Notes: generated by a model not told the origin, from the sequence alone. 43,924 bases of DNA from an uncultured Treponema sp. (GCA_945877425.1 CAMCRZ010000023.1:1-43924); one strand, 5' to 3'. Counted from the first letter of the stretch, positions 9,455 to 18,709 are shown. Translations and numbers: made by a program.

Positions 9455-12400
9455 ATGGGCAAAAAAGTAAACGGTAGCTTTGTTACCCTTGACGGTGAAG
9501 CATTTTACAAAATTGAAAATTACGATTGTATGGAAGATTTTTTCATGACAATAACAAGCTCTTCTGACGTATGGAATTTCTGCTGGTCACAAGGTGGAAT
9601 TACTGCCGGAAGAAAAGACTGTAATCATGCAATTTTTCCTTATTACACTTCAGACAAAGTAAGCAATGACAAAATCATTACTGGTTCTTACACTGCTATT
9701 GCTGTAAAAGCCGGAGCTGCAACCGAAATTTGGGAACCTTTTGCAAATCTTCTTTCAAACACTGCATATAAAACCGAAAACGATAATACAATCCTTAGAA
9801 ATATCTACAAAAATCCAAACGGAACTAAAATCTGGTTTGAAGAAATCAACACTAAACTGAACCTTTCTTTCCGTTACGGCTGGACTTCTTCTGCAAAGTT
9901 TGGTCTTGTTAAGTTAAGTAAAATAGAAAATCTCGGTGCTTCAAAAGTTGAACTTACCGTTCTTGACGGCTGCCGCAATATTCTTCCTGCAAGTATTGAT
10001 GCTGCACTTCAAAGCGGAAGCAGTGTTCTTCTTGATGCTTACAAAAAAACTGATCTTGCTCAGGAAGGAAAAGTTGCGCTGTTTTCACTTTCTTCTGTTT
10101 TAACTGACAAAGCTGAACCAAGCGAAAGCCTTCTTGCCAACGTTTCATGGTTTACTACAAATGACAAAGTTATTCTTACTCCATCTGCAATCAGGACTTT
10201 CTATGAAAACAGCGGAAACATTGAGTCTCTTGAAGAAGTTGAAGTTTTAAAAGGCGAAAGAGCTTCATGTTACATTGCAAAAAACATCAGTCTTGACGGA
10301 AACAAATGTGAAAGCTGGGAACAGGTTTTTGACACTTTCCTTAATGCTTCAAAAATTGTTTCTTTACAGTCACAGTTAAAAGATAAAAATGCTGCAAGAA
10401 ACGCCCTTCTTAGCGACATTAATTCAACAGATGAACTTATGACAACTTACATCAGGGAAGCTGACGGTGTTCAAAATACTGCTGCAACTATGACTTGCGT
10501 TCATCACAGGGCAAACGTAATGTTTAACATTATGCGCGGCGGTTTTTTTGCTGATAACGGAAAAATCAACTGTCCTGATTTAATTAAATTTATTGGCGAA
10601 AGAAATGTGCAGGAAGTTGAAGCTGCAAAAAAAGCGCTGGGCGAACTTGCTGATAAATATTCTGTTCAAAAAGATGATGTGGCAAAGGCATTCTGTGATT
10701 CGGGAAACCTTCAGCTTACAAGGCTTTACCTTGAATATCTTCCAATGATTTTCAGCCGCAGACACGGTGACCCAAGCCGCCCGTGGAATCGCTTTAACAT
10801 TAAGCTTAACGACGACAGCGGAAATCCTATTTTAAACTACGAAGGAAACTGGCGTGATATTTTCCAGAACTGGGAAGCTCTTGCTATGAGTTATCCTTCT
10901 TACATTAAAAATATGTGCGCAAAATTCCTTAACGCAATGACTGCTGACGGTTTTAATCCTTACAGAATCAGCCGTGACGGAATTGACTGGGAATGTCCTG
11001 AACCTTCAAATCCTTGGGCTCAGTATGGATATTGGGGCGACCATCAGGTTATTTACTTTGAAAAACTTCTTGAACTTTGGGATAAAACTGACAGGGCAAA
11101 TCTTCTGGCTTCTCTTAACGAATCCATTTACTCAAGTGCAAACATTCCTTACAGACTTAAAAGCTACAGCGAAATCTGCAAAGATCCTAGAAGCACAATC
11201 GACTTTGACCAGGCTTTAAGCGACACTTTAATAAGCAAAAGCAAAACTTACGGAACAGACATCAAGCTTATTCAGAATAAAGACGGAAACGTTGCCCTTG
11301 TAAGCCTTACTGCAAAAATTTTACAGATAGTTATTGCAAAAACAGCTAACCTTGTTCCTGCCGGCGGTATCTGGATGAACACTCAGCGCCCTGAATGGAA
11401 CGATGCAAACAATGCACTTGCAGGTTACGGTCTTAGCGTAGTAACACTCTGCTATTTGAACAGAATGTTAAGCTTCCTTTTGAAGATTTACAGTGAAACT
11501 TCTATAGAAAAGTTTACGCTTCCTGGTGCAATTTACAGCTGTTTAAAAGGACTGGCTGAACTTTACAACCCTGCTTCTTTTGACAAAGTTTTAACTGATG
11601 ACAAGGAAAGAAAAATCTTTACGGATAAGGCTGGAATTCTTTTTGAAACTGAACGAAACGAATTTTATGCCAACGGTTACAACGGTGATTTCCGTGAAAT
11701 TTCCAAAGATGAACTTTTAGCTGTTTTCGAAAACTTCAGGGCTCTTGTTAAGTTAAGCATTGACGCTAACAAAAAAGAAAACGGTCTTTATCACACTTAC
11801 AACACTCTGCTCATTACTGATGATGAAATGAAAATTGAACGCTTGCAGGAAATGCTTGAAGGTCAGGTTGCCGTTCTTTCTGCACAAAGCCTTAACTCTT
11901 CACAAATACTTGAACTTCTGTCATCACTTAAGGCCAGCAGGATATTTGAACCGCATCAGTATTCTTACACACTTTATCCTAACAAGGAACTGCCTCACTT
12001 CCTTAGAAAAAATAACATTAAGGAAAGCGACATTGCTTCTTTCAAGGATTTTATTGCCAAGACAGGAAACGATATTCTTGAAAAAGACTGCAACGGTGTT
12101 TATCACTTTAATGCTGAATTCCACAATGCACGCCTTATGGAAGATTACATTAAAAACCTTCCTGCCCAAATGCAGCCAACTGAAGCTCAGTTAAATGCAC
12201 TTCTTGAACTTTACGAAGCAACATTTAATCATCAGAGTTTTACAGGACGTTCCGGAACTTTCTACGCTTACGAAGGTTTGGGAAGCATTTACTGGCATAT
12301 GTGTTCAAAGCTTTTGCTTGCCGTTCAGGAAAACTGTCTTGAAGCATTTAAAGCCGGAGACAAAAATGCAAAGGCTCTGGAAGATGCATATTACGATGTA

Positions 12401-12820
12401 CGCAAGGGCTTAAGCTTTAACAAATCACCTGAACTTTACGGTGCATTCCCTTCTGACCCTTATTCTCATACGCCATATCTTCAGGGAGCAAAGCAGCCGG
12501 GCATGACTGGTCAGGTTAAGGAAGAAGTTCTTACACGCTGGGGCGAACTTGGCGTAGACATTGCAGACGGAAAAGTGTCGTTTGCTCCTAAGATTCTTAA
12601 GAAAGATGAATTCTTTGACAACGGAACTTTAAGCTTTACATGGTGCGGCGTAGAAATTATTTACAGAAATACAGGCAAAGAGTCTGTTGTTATTGAATAT
12701 AATGACGGAACTAAGGAAAACTTCAGCGGTTCTACACTTCCTGAAAAAGAGACTGAACTCTTATTTACAAGAAGCGGAAAAATCAAGTGCATAACTGTTG
12801 AAGTAAATGTTTCTGAATGA
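9455..12820 (+). CDS. GH94/GH149-like inverting glucan phosphorylase (probable beta-1,3-oligoglucan phosphorylase)
   Basis: A 1121-residue cytoplasmic enzyme with no signal peptide. Three blocks identify the (alpha/alpha)6-barrel phosphorylase superfamily: NPWAQYGYWGDHQ (~residues 521-533), RPEWNDANNAL with the expected general acid Asp650, and GRSGTFYAYEGLGSIYWHMCSKLLLAVQ (~930-957), close to GH94 C-terminal motifs. GH94 cellobiose phosphorylases are ~800 residues. The extra length and the N-terminal GGITAGRKDCNHAIFPYYTSDK block fit the GH149-type proteins known as beta-1,3-oligoglucan phosphorylases; the assignment to GH149 rather than GH94 or GH161 is inference. It is divergent from the glucan importer operon, which supports phosphorolysis of imported laminari-oligosaccharides to glucose-1-phosphate. 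A GGAG site lies ~8 nt from the ATG. Confidence 0.78.
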   Translation: MGKKVNGSFVTLDGEAFYKIENYDCMEDFFMTITSSSDVWNFCWSQGGITAGRKDCNHAIFPYYTSDKVSNDKIITGSYTAIAVKAGAATEIWEPFANLLSNTAYKTENDNTILRNIYKNPNGTKIWFEEINTKLNLSFRYGWTSSAKFGLVKLSKIENLGASKVELTVLDGCRNILPASIDAALQSGSSVLLDAYKKTDLAQEGKVALFSLSSVLTDKAEPSESLLANVSWFTTNDKVILTPSAIRTFYENSGNIESLEEVEVLKGERASCYIAKNISLDGNKCESWEQVFDTFLNASKIVSLQSQLKDKNAARNALLSDINSTDELMTTYIREADGVQNTAATMTCVHHRANVMFNIMRGGFFADNGKINCPDLIKFIGERNVQEVEAAKKALGELADKYSVQKDDVAKAFCDSGNLQLTRLYLEYLPMIFSRRHGDPSRPWNRFNIKLNDDSGNPILNYEGNWRDIFQNWEALAMSYPSYIKNMCAKFLNAMTADGFNPYRISRDGIDWECPEPSNPWAQYGYWGDHQVIYFEKLLELWDKTDRANLLASLNESIYSSANIPYRLKSYSEICKDPRSTIDFDQALSDTLISKSKTYGTDIKLIQNKDGNVALVSLTAKILQIVIAKTANLVPAGGIWMNTQRPEWNDANNALAGYGLSVVTLCYLNRMLSFLLKIYSETSIEKFTLPGAIYSCLKGLAELYNPASFDKVLTDDKERKIFTDKAGILFETERNEFYANGYNGDFREISKDELLAVFENFRALVKLSIDANKKENGLYHTYNTLLITDDEMKIERLQEMLEGQVAVLSAQSLNSSQILELLSSLKASRIFEPHQYSYTLYPNKELPHFLRKNNIKESDIASFKDFIAKTGNDILEKDCNGVYHFNAEFHNARLMEDYIKNLPAQMQPTEAQLNALLELYEATFNHQSFTGRSGTFYAYEGLGSIYWHMCSKLLLAVQENCLEAFKAGDKNAKALEDAYYDVRKGLSFNKSPELYGAFPSDPYSHTPYLQGAKQPGMTGQVKEEVLTRWGELGVDIADGKVSFAPKILKKDEFFDNGTLSFTWCGVEIIYRNTGKESVVIEYNDGTKENFSGSTLPEKETELLFTRSGKIKCITVEVNVSE

Positions 12821-12870
12821 TTTTGCGGAGGCGTAAAACCGTTCAGCTGAAAAATTAATTTGTGCCCAAT

Positions 12871-12938
12871 ACGGACTTTAATAAACGCACAGTGTAAGTT
12901 AAAACTTTATGCTGCATTTGTTGAAGTCCGTTTTTTTT
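12871..12938 (+). terminator. Intrinsic terminator after the phosphorylase gene
   Basis: Arms 12871-12878 and 12924-12931 are perfectly complementary (8 bp). They enclose a long loop containing a smaller AAGTT/AACTT hairpin and are followed by a run of about eight T. The T-run overlaps the stop codon of the convergent trkH gene. Confidence 0.7.
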
Positions 12939-14379
12939 ATTTTTTCCAGAAAGCAGATGAAAACAAAATTACGATTGTAAAGAATTCAAGACGTCCGGCA
13001 ATCATTATAATGGAATACCATATCTTTACGAATGAAGGCAAAAATCCATAATTGCAGCTTGGACCTAAAAGACTGAAGCCAGGACCAATGTTTCCAGCCA
13101 TGGAAAGTGCGCCTGTAAAAGAAGTGAAAACGTCTATTCCAAAAAGTGTGGTTATGAAAGTTGTAACTGCCAGCATTAAAAGGTATATGCAGAAAAAAGC
13201 TGCCACTGAAAAAACAACGTCTTTTCTACCGGCCTTTCCGTTCAGCCTTACAGTGAAAATTCCGTGGGGATGAATCATTTTTAAGATTTCATTTTTTAAC
13301 TGCTTGCCTAAAATTGTCCAGCGGATAATTTTTATGCCGCCGCTAGTTGAGCCTGAACATCCGCCTATAAAAAACAGAAAGAAAATTATTGCCTGAGCAG
13401 CCGGTTCCCATGTGGTAAAGTCCCATGTGGCAAATCCTGTGGTGCTTATAATTGAAAGTACCTGGAAAGAGCTGTACCTAAAGCTTGATAAAAATCCGCC
13501 GTAATAGCCTGCTTCAATAAGTGTTACTGAAATAACGGCAATGCTTACTATTAAAACGTACACTTTAAGTTCTGTGTTTGATTTTATGTCGTCAATTTTT
13601 CTTGTAAGCAGATAGTAGTAAAGTGAAAAATTTATTCCTGCAAGAAACATAAACACTGTAATGATTGCGTCTATGTAAGGTGAATTAAAACTTTGAATGG
13701 AAGCGTTTCTTGTAGAAAATCCGCCTGTCCCAACTGTTGCAAATGAATGGCTCAAAGCTTCTGCCCAGTTCATTCCTGCTGTTTTAAGAAGCACAACCTG
13801 AATTGCCGTAAGCCCTACGTAAATAAACCAAAGCGCTTTTGCCGTAGTTGTAATTTTTGGAGTAAGCTTGCCCTTTTCCGGACCAGTTGTTTCTGCCTTA
13901 ATGAGCTGAAATCCGCCTACGCCTAAAATCGGAAGAAGAGCAACTGTCAATGCAACAATTCCCATGCCGCCAAGCCAGTGAGTCTGACAGCGCCACAAAT
14001 TGATGGAAACGGGAAGAGTTTCAATTTCGCTTAAAATAGTAGCGCCTGTAGTTGTAAAGCCGCTTACGCTTTCAAAAAATGCATCTACAAAAGAAGGAAT
14101 TGTTCCGCTTGCATAAAAAGGAATTGCCCCGAACAATGATGCGCAGAACCATCCTGATGCAACTACTACAAAACCTGCTCTTGTACTTAGATACGTTTTT
14201 TTGTTTTTCCCTGCAATTATAAAAATAAATCCTAAAATCCAGCTTACTGCCATTGGAATTAAAAACGAAGGAATTACGCTGTATTCTTTTAATCCTGCTG
14301 CAAAAGAAATCGGTATGAGAAAAGTTGTTCCCACTATTGCCAGGATAACGGAAATTATTCTAATTACAGTAAAAGTCAT
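12937..14379 (-). CDS. trkH: TrkH/KtrB family potassium uptake membrane subunit
   Basis: A 480-residue inner-membrane K+ translocation subunit. All four selectivity-filter loops are visible: SGFTTTGATIL (~107-117), TVGTGGFST (~215-223), SSTTG-type ISTTGFATW (~311-319) and MAGNIGPGFS (~427-436). These loops line the pore in the SKT superfamily. Each is followed by the expected membrane helix. It lies 15 nt downstream of trkA in the same minus-strand run, the normal pairing of pore and gating subunit. The length is normal for TrkH. Confidence 0.96.
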   Translation of the reverse strand: MTFTVIRIISVILAIVGTTFLIPISFAAGLKEYSVIPSFLIPMAVSWILGFIFIIAGKNKKTYLSTRAGFVVVASGWFCASLFGAIPFYASGTIPSFVDAFFESVSGFTTTGATILSEIETLPVSINLWRCQTHWLGGMGIVALTVALLPILGVGGFQLIKAETTGPEKGKLTPKITTTAKALWFIYVGLTAIQVVLLKTAGMNWAEALSHSFATVGTGGFSTRNASIQSFNSPYIDAIITVFMFLAGINFSLYYYLLTRKIDDIKSNTELKVYVLIVSIAVISVTLIEAGYYGGFLSSFRYSSFQVLSIISTTGFATWDFTTWEPAAQAIIFFLFFIGGCSGSTSGGIKIIRWTILGKQLKNEILKMIHPHGIFTVRLNGKAGRKDVVFSVAAFFCIYLLMLAVTTFITTLFGIDVFTSFTGALSMAGNIGPGFSLLGPSCNYGFLPSFVKIWYSIIMIAGRLEFFTIVILFSSAFWKK

Positions 14380-14394
14380 AAGTTAACTCCATTT

Positions 14395-15828
14395 TTAAAC
14401 GTTCCAGCGTTCCAGTACTTTTTTCTGTTCAGCGTTAACTATAAGGACAAGATGATCTCCTGCAGAAAGTGCCGTGTTGCCCGCTGGAATTTCGTAGTTT
14501 TCAGAGCCTGCTTTTTTTACGAGAAGCATTAAGTATTCGCCAGGTGATGCTATGTCTTTTAAAGTTTTGCCTATGATTTTACTTGATGACAGAAGATCAC
14601 ATTCTACAATTTCAAAAGCACCGTTGCATATTGTGTGGACGCTTGTAACGCTTTTTCCCCTAAGATGACTCATAATGGAATCAACTACTGTGTCTCTGAG
14701 AGGAACTGCAACTTCAACTCCAAGTTTTCGTGTTATGTCAATTAAAGATGAATTGGAAACAAGACAAATAGTTTTTTCTACGCCAAGACTTTTAAGGTAA
14801 GCACATATTACCATATTCATTTCGTGATTGTGAGTTGCGCTTATTACAAGATTAAATTTGTCAAGCTTTTCTTCCCTGATGAAACTTTCGTCTGTTGCAT
14901 CTCCGCAGAAAACTTTCGCTCCGGGATAACGTTCGCTAGCTGCCTTGCAAAGTGACTTGTCGCTGTCAACTATAACAAAATCCTGGCCCACTTTTCTTGT
15001 GTTTCCGAAAATTCTTTTGATTATGGATGAACGGCTTTTTTCTACAATGTAATCTGCCGTAATGGTTCCTATTCTTCCTGCACCAATCAAGGCGATTTTT
15101 TTCAAATCATCAATTCTTGTGCCGCACAGTTCAAGTATAGTCTTTACGTTTTCGTTTGAAGTTAAAATGCCAACACGGTTTCCCTTTTTTAGAACAGTGT
15201 CACCTGCAGGCAATGAGCTTCCGTTTTCTGTTTCAACATAAACTACAATGAACTTACAGTCAGTTACGTTTCTTATGTTCTTTAATGCAATGCCGTCAAG
15301 TTTGCTGCCTTCTTCTATTTGAATTGCGGTAATTTCAAATTCATCATTTTTGCCGAAAGCTACAACATCACTTACTGCACCGTGTTCAACTGCCTTAACG
15401 ATTGCGCTGGCTGCTTCAACATCAGGGTGAATCATAAAATCAATTCCGTAAAGCGGACGATGGTTTCCTGCAAATGTTTCTGCGTGATGCAATGCTGCCG
15501 AACTTGTGTTTACGTAATATGCATAATTTCTTACTCTTGCAATTTTCAGAATATCAGGGTAAACGGCGTCTACTAAAGAACATGTTATCATATTGACTTC
15601 ATCGTTTTCAGTAAGAGTAACGAGAGCGTCCATTTTTGCAATGCCGTTTTCTTCAAGATTTTCCAGATTGTTTCCGTCTGCAATTTTCACAGCACAGTCC
15701 AGTCTGTTTGTAATGTGGCTTACTGTATCTTCGTCATTGTCTATAAGTACAACCTGATTTTTTTCGTTAATAAGCTGTTTCGCAAGCTGAACTCCGGTAA
15801 ATCCAGCGCCAATAATCATTATATTCAA
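14395..15828 (-). CDS. trkA: TrkA potassium channel/transporter gating subunit (two RCK domains)
   Basis: A 477-residue cytoplasmic regulator. It is built as two TrkA-N/TrkA-C halves: NAD-binding motifs GAGFTGVQLA (~7-16) and GAGRIGTIT (~247-255), each with a following acidic residue for ribose binding, and each half ending in a TrkA-C-like domain (EGSKLDGIALKNI; SSKIIGKTLKDI). It binds NAD(H) and gates TrkH. The start is uncertain: a TTG at 15828 has AGAGG at a good 9-nt distance, whereas the ATG at 15819 is 18 nt from it, so the TTG is preferred. The stop of the ECF component gene is only 14 nt upstream. Confidence 0.95.
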   Translation of the reverse strand: MNIMIIGAGFTGVQLAKQLINEKNQVVLIDNDEDTVSHITNRLDCAVKIADGNNLENLEENGIAKMDALVTLTENDEVNMITCSLVDAVYPDILKIARVRNYAYYVNTSSAALHHAETFAGNHRPLYGIDFMIHPDVEAASAIVKAVEHGAVSDVVAFGKNDEFEITAIQIEEGSKLDGIALKNIRNVTDCKFIVVYVETENGSSLPAGDTVLKKGNRVGILTSNENVKTILELCGTRIDDLKKIALIGAGRIGTITADYIVEKSRSSIIKRIFGNTRKVGQDFVIVDSDKSLCKAASERYPGAKVFCGDATDESFIREEKLDKFNLVISATHNHEMNMVICAYLKSLGVEKTICLVSNSSLIDITRKLGVEVAVPLRDTVVDSIMSHLRGKSVTSVHTICNGAFEIVECDLLSSSKIIGKTLKDIASPGEYLMLLVKKAGSENYEIPAGNTALSAGDHLVLIVNAEQKKVLERWNV

Positions 15829-15842
15829 TTAACAAAACCTCT

Positions 15843-16595
15843 TTACTGTTCAGATTCAGTTTCCACGATTTTTTCAGTGTCTGCGTTTTTTTCTTTTTCA
15901 GCTGATGTTTCAGTTTCAAGTTCTGTTTCTATTGCAGAAAGTTTTGATTTCTTTTTTGATGAAACGTACATTGCAGATATTACTGCTGCCGTTATAATTA
16001 CTGCTCCAAGAATTTCCCATATTCCGTTTGCCGCAAGCATTACTGCCATAAGAAGAACGAATCCTGTAAAGAAATCAATGTTTGCAAGTGATATTCCGAA
16101 TTCCTGTGCCATTTGAATTGCGTTGTTCATTCCTGTAACCATTTGGGCGCCGCCTGCTACAATGTAAATTCCCAGCATTACAAAAAGTGTGTTGCAGAAA
16201 GTTCCTGCTGCTGCCGCAACTGATGCTGAAATTACTTTTGGCATTTTAGGAATAAGGCATAAAAGTTTAAACACAAAATATGCTGCCATTGGGAAAAGTA
16301 TTCTGGGAAGAACTGAAACTAACGGGTTTAAGAAAAATACTCCAAGTCCTGTTCCGCCTGTCATAGCTGTTTTAATGAAACTTGTTAAGCCAAAGATAAA
16401 TCCTACGCACATTCCAGGTACAAGTCCGGCTGTAACTGCTGCAAGTATTGCGGTTATATGCATTGTAGTAAGGTTGATTGGTGTTCCAGGAATCATGATG
16501 TAGCCGAGTGGTGTTATAGAAAGAATTACGCTTAATGCTCCGAAAACTCCTGTTGCTGCAATTTTAAAGTTTCTGGACTGATTTAATTTTTCCAT
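15843..16595 (-). CDS. ECF transporter S component (substrate-binding membrane subunit)
   Basis: A 250-residue integral membrane protein. The pattern LGYIMIPGTPINLTTMHI, then GLVPGMCVGFIFGLTSFI, is characteristic of the ECF-type vitamin transporter S-component family (ECF_trnsprt). It has about six membrane helices and then an unusual Glu/Thr/Ser/Lys-rich tail of ~45 residues (from ~205) that looks disordered. The vitamin substrate cannot be read from the sequence. The shared energising module (EcfA/EcfT) is not in the window. It is preceded by a duplicated Shine-Dalgarno and followed closely by trkA and trkH; a functional link to potassium uptake is not obvious. Confidence 0.8.
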   Translation of the reverse strand: MEKLNQSRNFKIAATGVFGALSVILSITPLGYIMIPGTPINLTTMHITAILAAVTAGLVPGMCVGFIFGLTSFIKTAMTGGTGLGVFFLNPLVSVLPRILFPMAAYFVFKLLCLIPKMPKVISASVAAAAGTFCNTLFVMLGIYIVAGGAQMVTGMNNAIQMAQEFGISLANIDFFTGFVLLMAVMLAANGIWEILGAVIITAAVISAMYVSSKKKSKLSAIETELETETSAEKEKNADTEKIVETESEQ

Positions 16596-16625
16596 TTTAT
16601 GATGCTCCTTTTTATGATGCTCCTT
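16596..16625 (-). repeat. Perfect 15-bp tandem duplication carrying two Shine-Dalgarno sites
   Basis: The unit TTTATGATGCTCCTT (plus strand) occurs twice, back to back, at 16596-16610 and 16611-16625. On the minus strand each copy begins AAGGAG. The proximal AAGGAG is 9 nt from the ECF component ATG and the distal one 24 nt away. Confidence 0.9.
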
Positions 16626-16661
16626 ATTTTCTACGCTAAAGTTTTAGATTTTAAATTATAT

Positions 16662-17534
16662 TTAATTTTTTAAAGACTTTACGATTAGGGAAAAATCTTT
16701 TTTTTCGCAAAGTGCTCTGGCAAAAGGCCTGCCTAACATAACTGAATTTACGCCGTAAGATGCAGCTTTTCTAAAATCATCTTTTGTACGGATTCCGCCG
16801 TCTACCCAAAGTTCAGCGCAGTATTTTTTCAGTTCAGCGAAATTTTCCATAAGGAATTCTGCGGTACTGCCTTCCCTTACTTCAACTCGTCCCCCGTGAT
16901 TTGAAACAGCTATAACGTCAGGCTTAACTTCCTTTACAAGTTCCATATCTTCTTTGGAAAATACGCCTTTTATTGCAAAAGGAATTCCTTTCTTTGCAAG
17001 ATATTTTTTTATTTTTGCAAGCTGATGTGGTGTTTTCTTTTCCAGATGTACAAGGTTTCGCATGGTGATTATGCTGTAGCTGTCAATGTCTATTCCTATT
17101 AAATTTCCTGCCTGCAATGCCCATTGGAAGCGTTCGAATATTTTTTCATCAGGGTAAGGCTTTACAAAAACTGAAGCTTTTAACTGAGGATTTTTTTCCT
17201 GAGCAAGTTTGACTGCTTCTATTCCCCACAAAAGTTTTGTATCAGGAGTGCCGTCGCCTAAAGTAACGGAAACATTTGATTTTACACATTCGTTTACCAT
17301 ATCAATGTAAAACTGCCTTTCGCTTTCGTAACCTACGTTTTCCTGTGCACCTGTCATTGGTGCAAGTCGAATTTCCGGCTGATTGTTTTCGTAAGGTCCT
17401 GACTTTATTTTTTTCCAGTCTTCGCAATTATGAATAAAGTTTCTGCTTTCCAAAGGTCCGCCCATTCCAGGCATCTGACCAATGCAGCCTTTTCCGTTGC
17501 AAGTGTCGCAAAAATTACATTTAAAACTGCTCAT
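16662..17534 (-). CDS. FMN-dependent 2-hydroxy-acid dehydrogenase family protein with N-terminal Cys cluster
   Basis: A 290-residue flavoenzyme-like protein of the FMN_dh family. The SNHGGR motif at 211-216, with a lysine in the preceding AIKG strand (Lys189), the DGGIR strand (~246-250) and MLGRPFA (~265-271) are the FMN- and substrate-binding elements of lactate oxidase and glycolate oxidase type TIM barrels. It is shorter than classical members (~350-400). The N-terminus holds a C-x2-C-x2-C-x4-C cluster (Cys6, 9, 12, 17) followed by GxxPGMGG, as in a bacterial/clostridial subgroup of unknown substrate. The cluster might bind metal or an Fe-S centre; this is inference. It lies 50 nt downstream of pfk. 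Confidence 0.82.
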   Translation of the reverse strand: MSSFKCNFCDTCNGKGCIGQMPGMGGPLESRNFIHNCEDWKKIKSGPYENNQPEIRLAPMTGAQENVGYESERQFYIDMVNECVKSNVSVTLGDGTPDTKLLWGIEAVKLAQEKNPQLKASVFVKPYPDEKIFERFQWALQAGNLIGIDIDSYSIITMRNLVHLEKKTPHQLAKIKKYLAKKGIPFAIKGVFSKEDMELVKEVKPDVIAVSNHGGRVEVREGSTAEFLMENFAELKKYCAELWVDGGIRTKDDFRKAASYGVNSVMLGRPFARALCEKKDFSLIVKSLKN

Positions 17535-17584
17535 TGTATTTCATCCGCATCTGTAAATTTTTCTATTAAGCTTTTTGTCAAAAA

Positions 17585-18670
17585 TCAATCTCCGAAACAA
17601 GTGCCTAATTCTCTGGCTGCCTTTATCATTTCGTTGTCAAGAGGAATGTTTTTTACTTGTCCTGCTATGTCTTCCAAAGGTACGCCTGTGATTTTTCCGT
17701 TCTGTATTGCAACTAATTTTCCGAAATCACCTTCTGCAAGAAAATGTGCTGCTGCTGTTCCGTATTGTGTTGCAAGTATTCTGTCGTAAGGTGACGGTGT
17801 GCCTCCACGCTGAAGGTAGCCTAAAACGGTTACTCTGCTTTCCAGTCCAGTTGCTTCTTCGAGTTCGTGGGCTACTCTGTATGCTATGGAGTACGGCATG
17901 GCTGCCCTTGCTTTTTTAAATGATTTTTTGTCTAACAGGCTTTCTTCCTTTGTTTTTGCTCCTTCTGCTACAACTATGATTGAAAAGCTTTTGCCTGCTT
18001 CTTTTCGTTCCTTGATTTTTCCTGCTACAGAATTTATATCATATGGAATTTCAGGAATGAGTATTACGTCGCCTCCGCCTGCAACTCCTGCGTAAAGTCC
18101 AAGCCATCCTGCTTTGTGTCCCATTACTTCTACTACCATGATTCTGCTGTGGGAATGGGCTGTTGTGTGGATTCTGTCAATGGCATCTGTTGCTACGTCA
18201 AGTGCTGTGTGAAAGCCGAATGTCATGTCTGTTTTTACTATGTCGTTGTCGATTGTTTTAGGCAATCCGATTACGTTAAGGCCTTCTCTTGCTAATAGTG
18301 CTGCTGTTGTGTTTGTTCCGTTTCCGCCTAAGCACACTAATGCGTCTAAATTCCATCTTTTGTAGTTGGCTTTTATTTTGTCTATAGGAAGTTCGCCTGT
18401 AATAGGGTCAGGCACCGGTCTTTTAAAAGGTTTGTCCCTGCTTGTTCCAAGTATTGTTCCGCCTACTGTTAAAAGTCCTACTAAAGATTCCGGTTTCAGC
18501 AGTTCCATGTCACCGTTTACAAGTCCTCTGTAACCATTGTGTATTGCAACGGCTTCCATTCCGTATTTTATCATTCCAGTGCGGCACACTGCCCTTATTG
18601 CTGCGTTCAGTCCAGGTGCATCTCCACCGCTTGTTAATATGCCGAATCTCTTTACTTTAGTGTTTTCCAT
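17585..18670 (-). CDS. pfkA: 6-phosphofructokinase
   Basis: A 361-residue glycolytic enzyme phosphorylating fructose-6-phosphate. SGGDAPGLN is at 14-22, GGNGTN at 115-120, PKTIDND at 137-143 (Asp141 the expected base), and VMGHKAGWLGL follows at ~169-179. Gly118 after GGN is the ATP-type residue, while the Lys in PKTIDND is shared with the mixed-substrate (group III) branch, so ATP is likely but PPi is not excluded. The start is the ATG at 18670. A longer frame to a TTG at 18709 is false because that TTG is the -35 box. It begins a minus-strand run continuing to the FMN_dh, ECF and trk genes. There is no Shine-Dalgarno. Confidence 0.95.
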   Translation of the reverse strand: MENTKVKRFGILTSGGDAPGLNAAIRAVCRTGMIKYGMEAVAIHNGYRGLVNGDMELLKPESLVGLLTVGGTILGTSRDKPFKRPVPDPITGELPIDKIKANYKRWNLDALVCLGGNGTNTTAALLAREGLNVIGLPKTIDNDIVKTDMTFGFHTALDVATDAIDRIHTTAHSHSRIMVVEVMGHKAGWLGLYAGVAGGGDVILIPEIPYDINSVAGKIKERKEAGKSFSIIVVAEGAKTKEESLLDKKSFKKARAAMPYSIAYRVAHELEEATGLESRVTVLGYLQRGGTPSPYDRILATQYGTAAAHFLAEGDFGKLVAIQNGKITGVPLEDIAGQVKNIPLDNEMIKAARELGTCFGD

Positions 18671-18679
18671 AGCGGTTAA

Positions 18680-18709
18680 ATTATACCATATCAAAGTTTT
18701 TATGTTCAA
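18680..18709 (-). promoter_or_regulatory. Strong sigma-70 promoter of pfkA, giving a leaderless or near-leaderless mRNA
   Basis: Minus strand: TTGAAC (18709-18704), an 18-nt spacer and TATAAT (18685-18680). Only 9 nt separate TATAAT from the ATG at 18670, so transcription should start within a few bases of the start codon. This fits the absence of a ribosome site. Confidence 0.8.

Noticed and set aside
17697..18670. Unusual Asn in place of Asp in the phosphofructokinase GGDG motif
   Set aside because: From memory, GGNGT is common in a branch of bacterial enzymes of this type, so it is probably not a defect.
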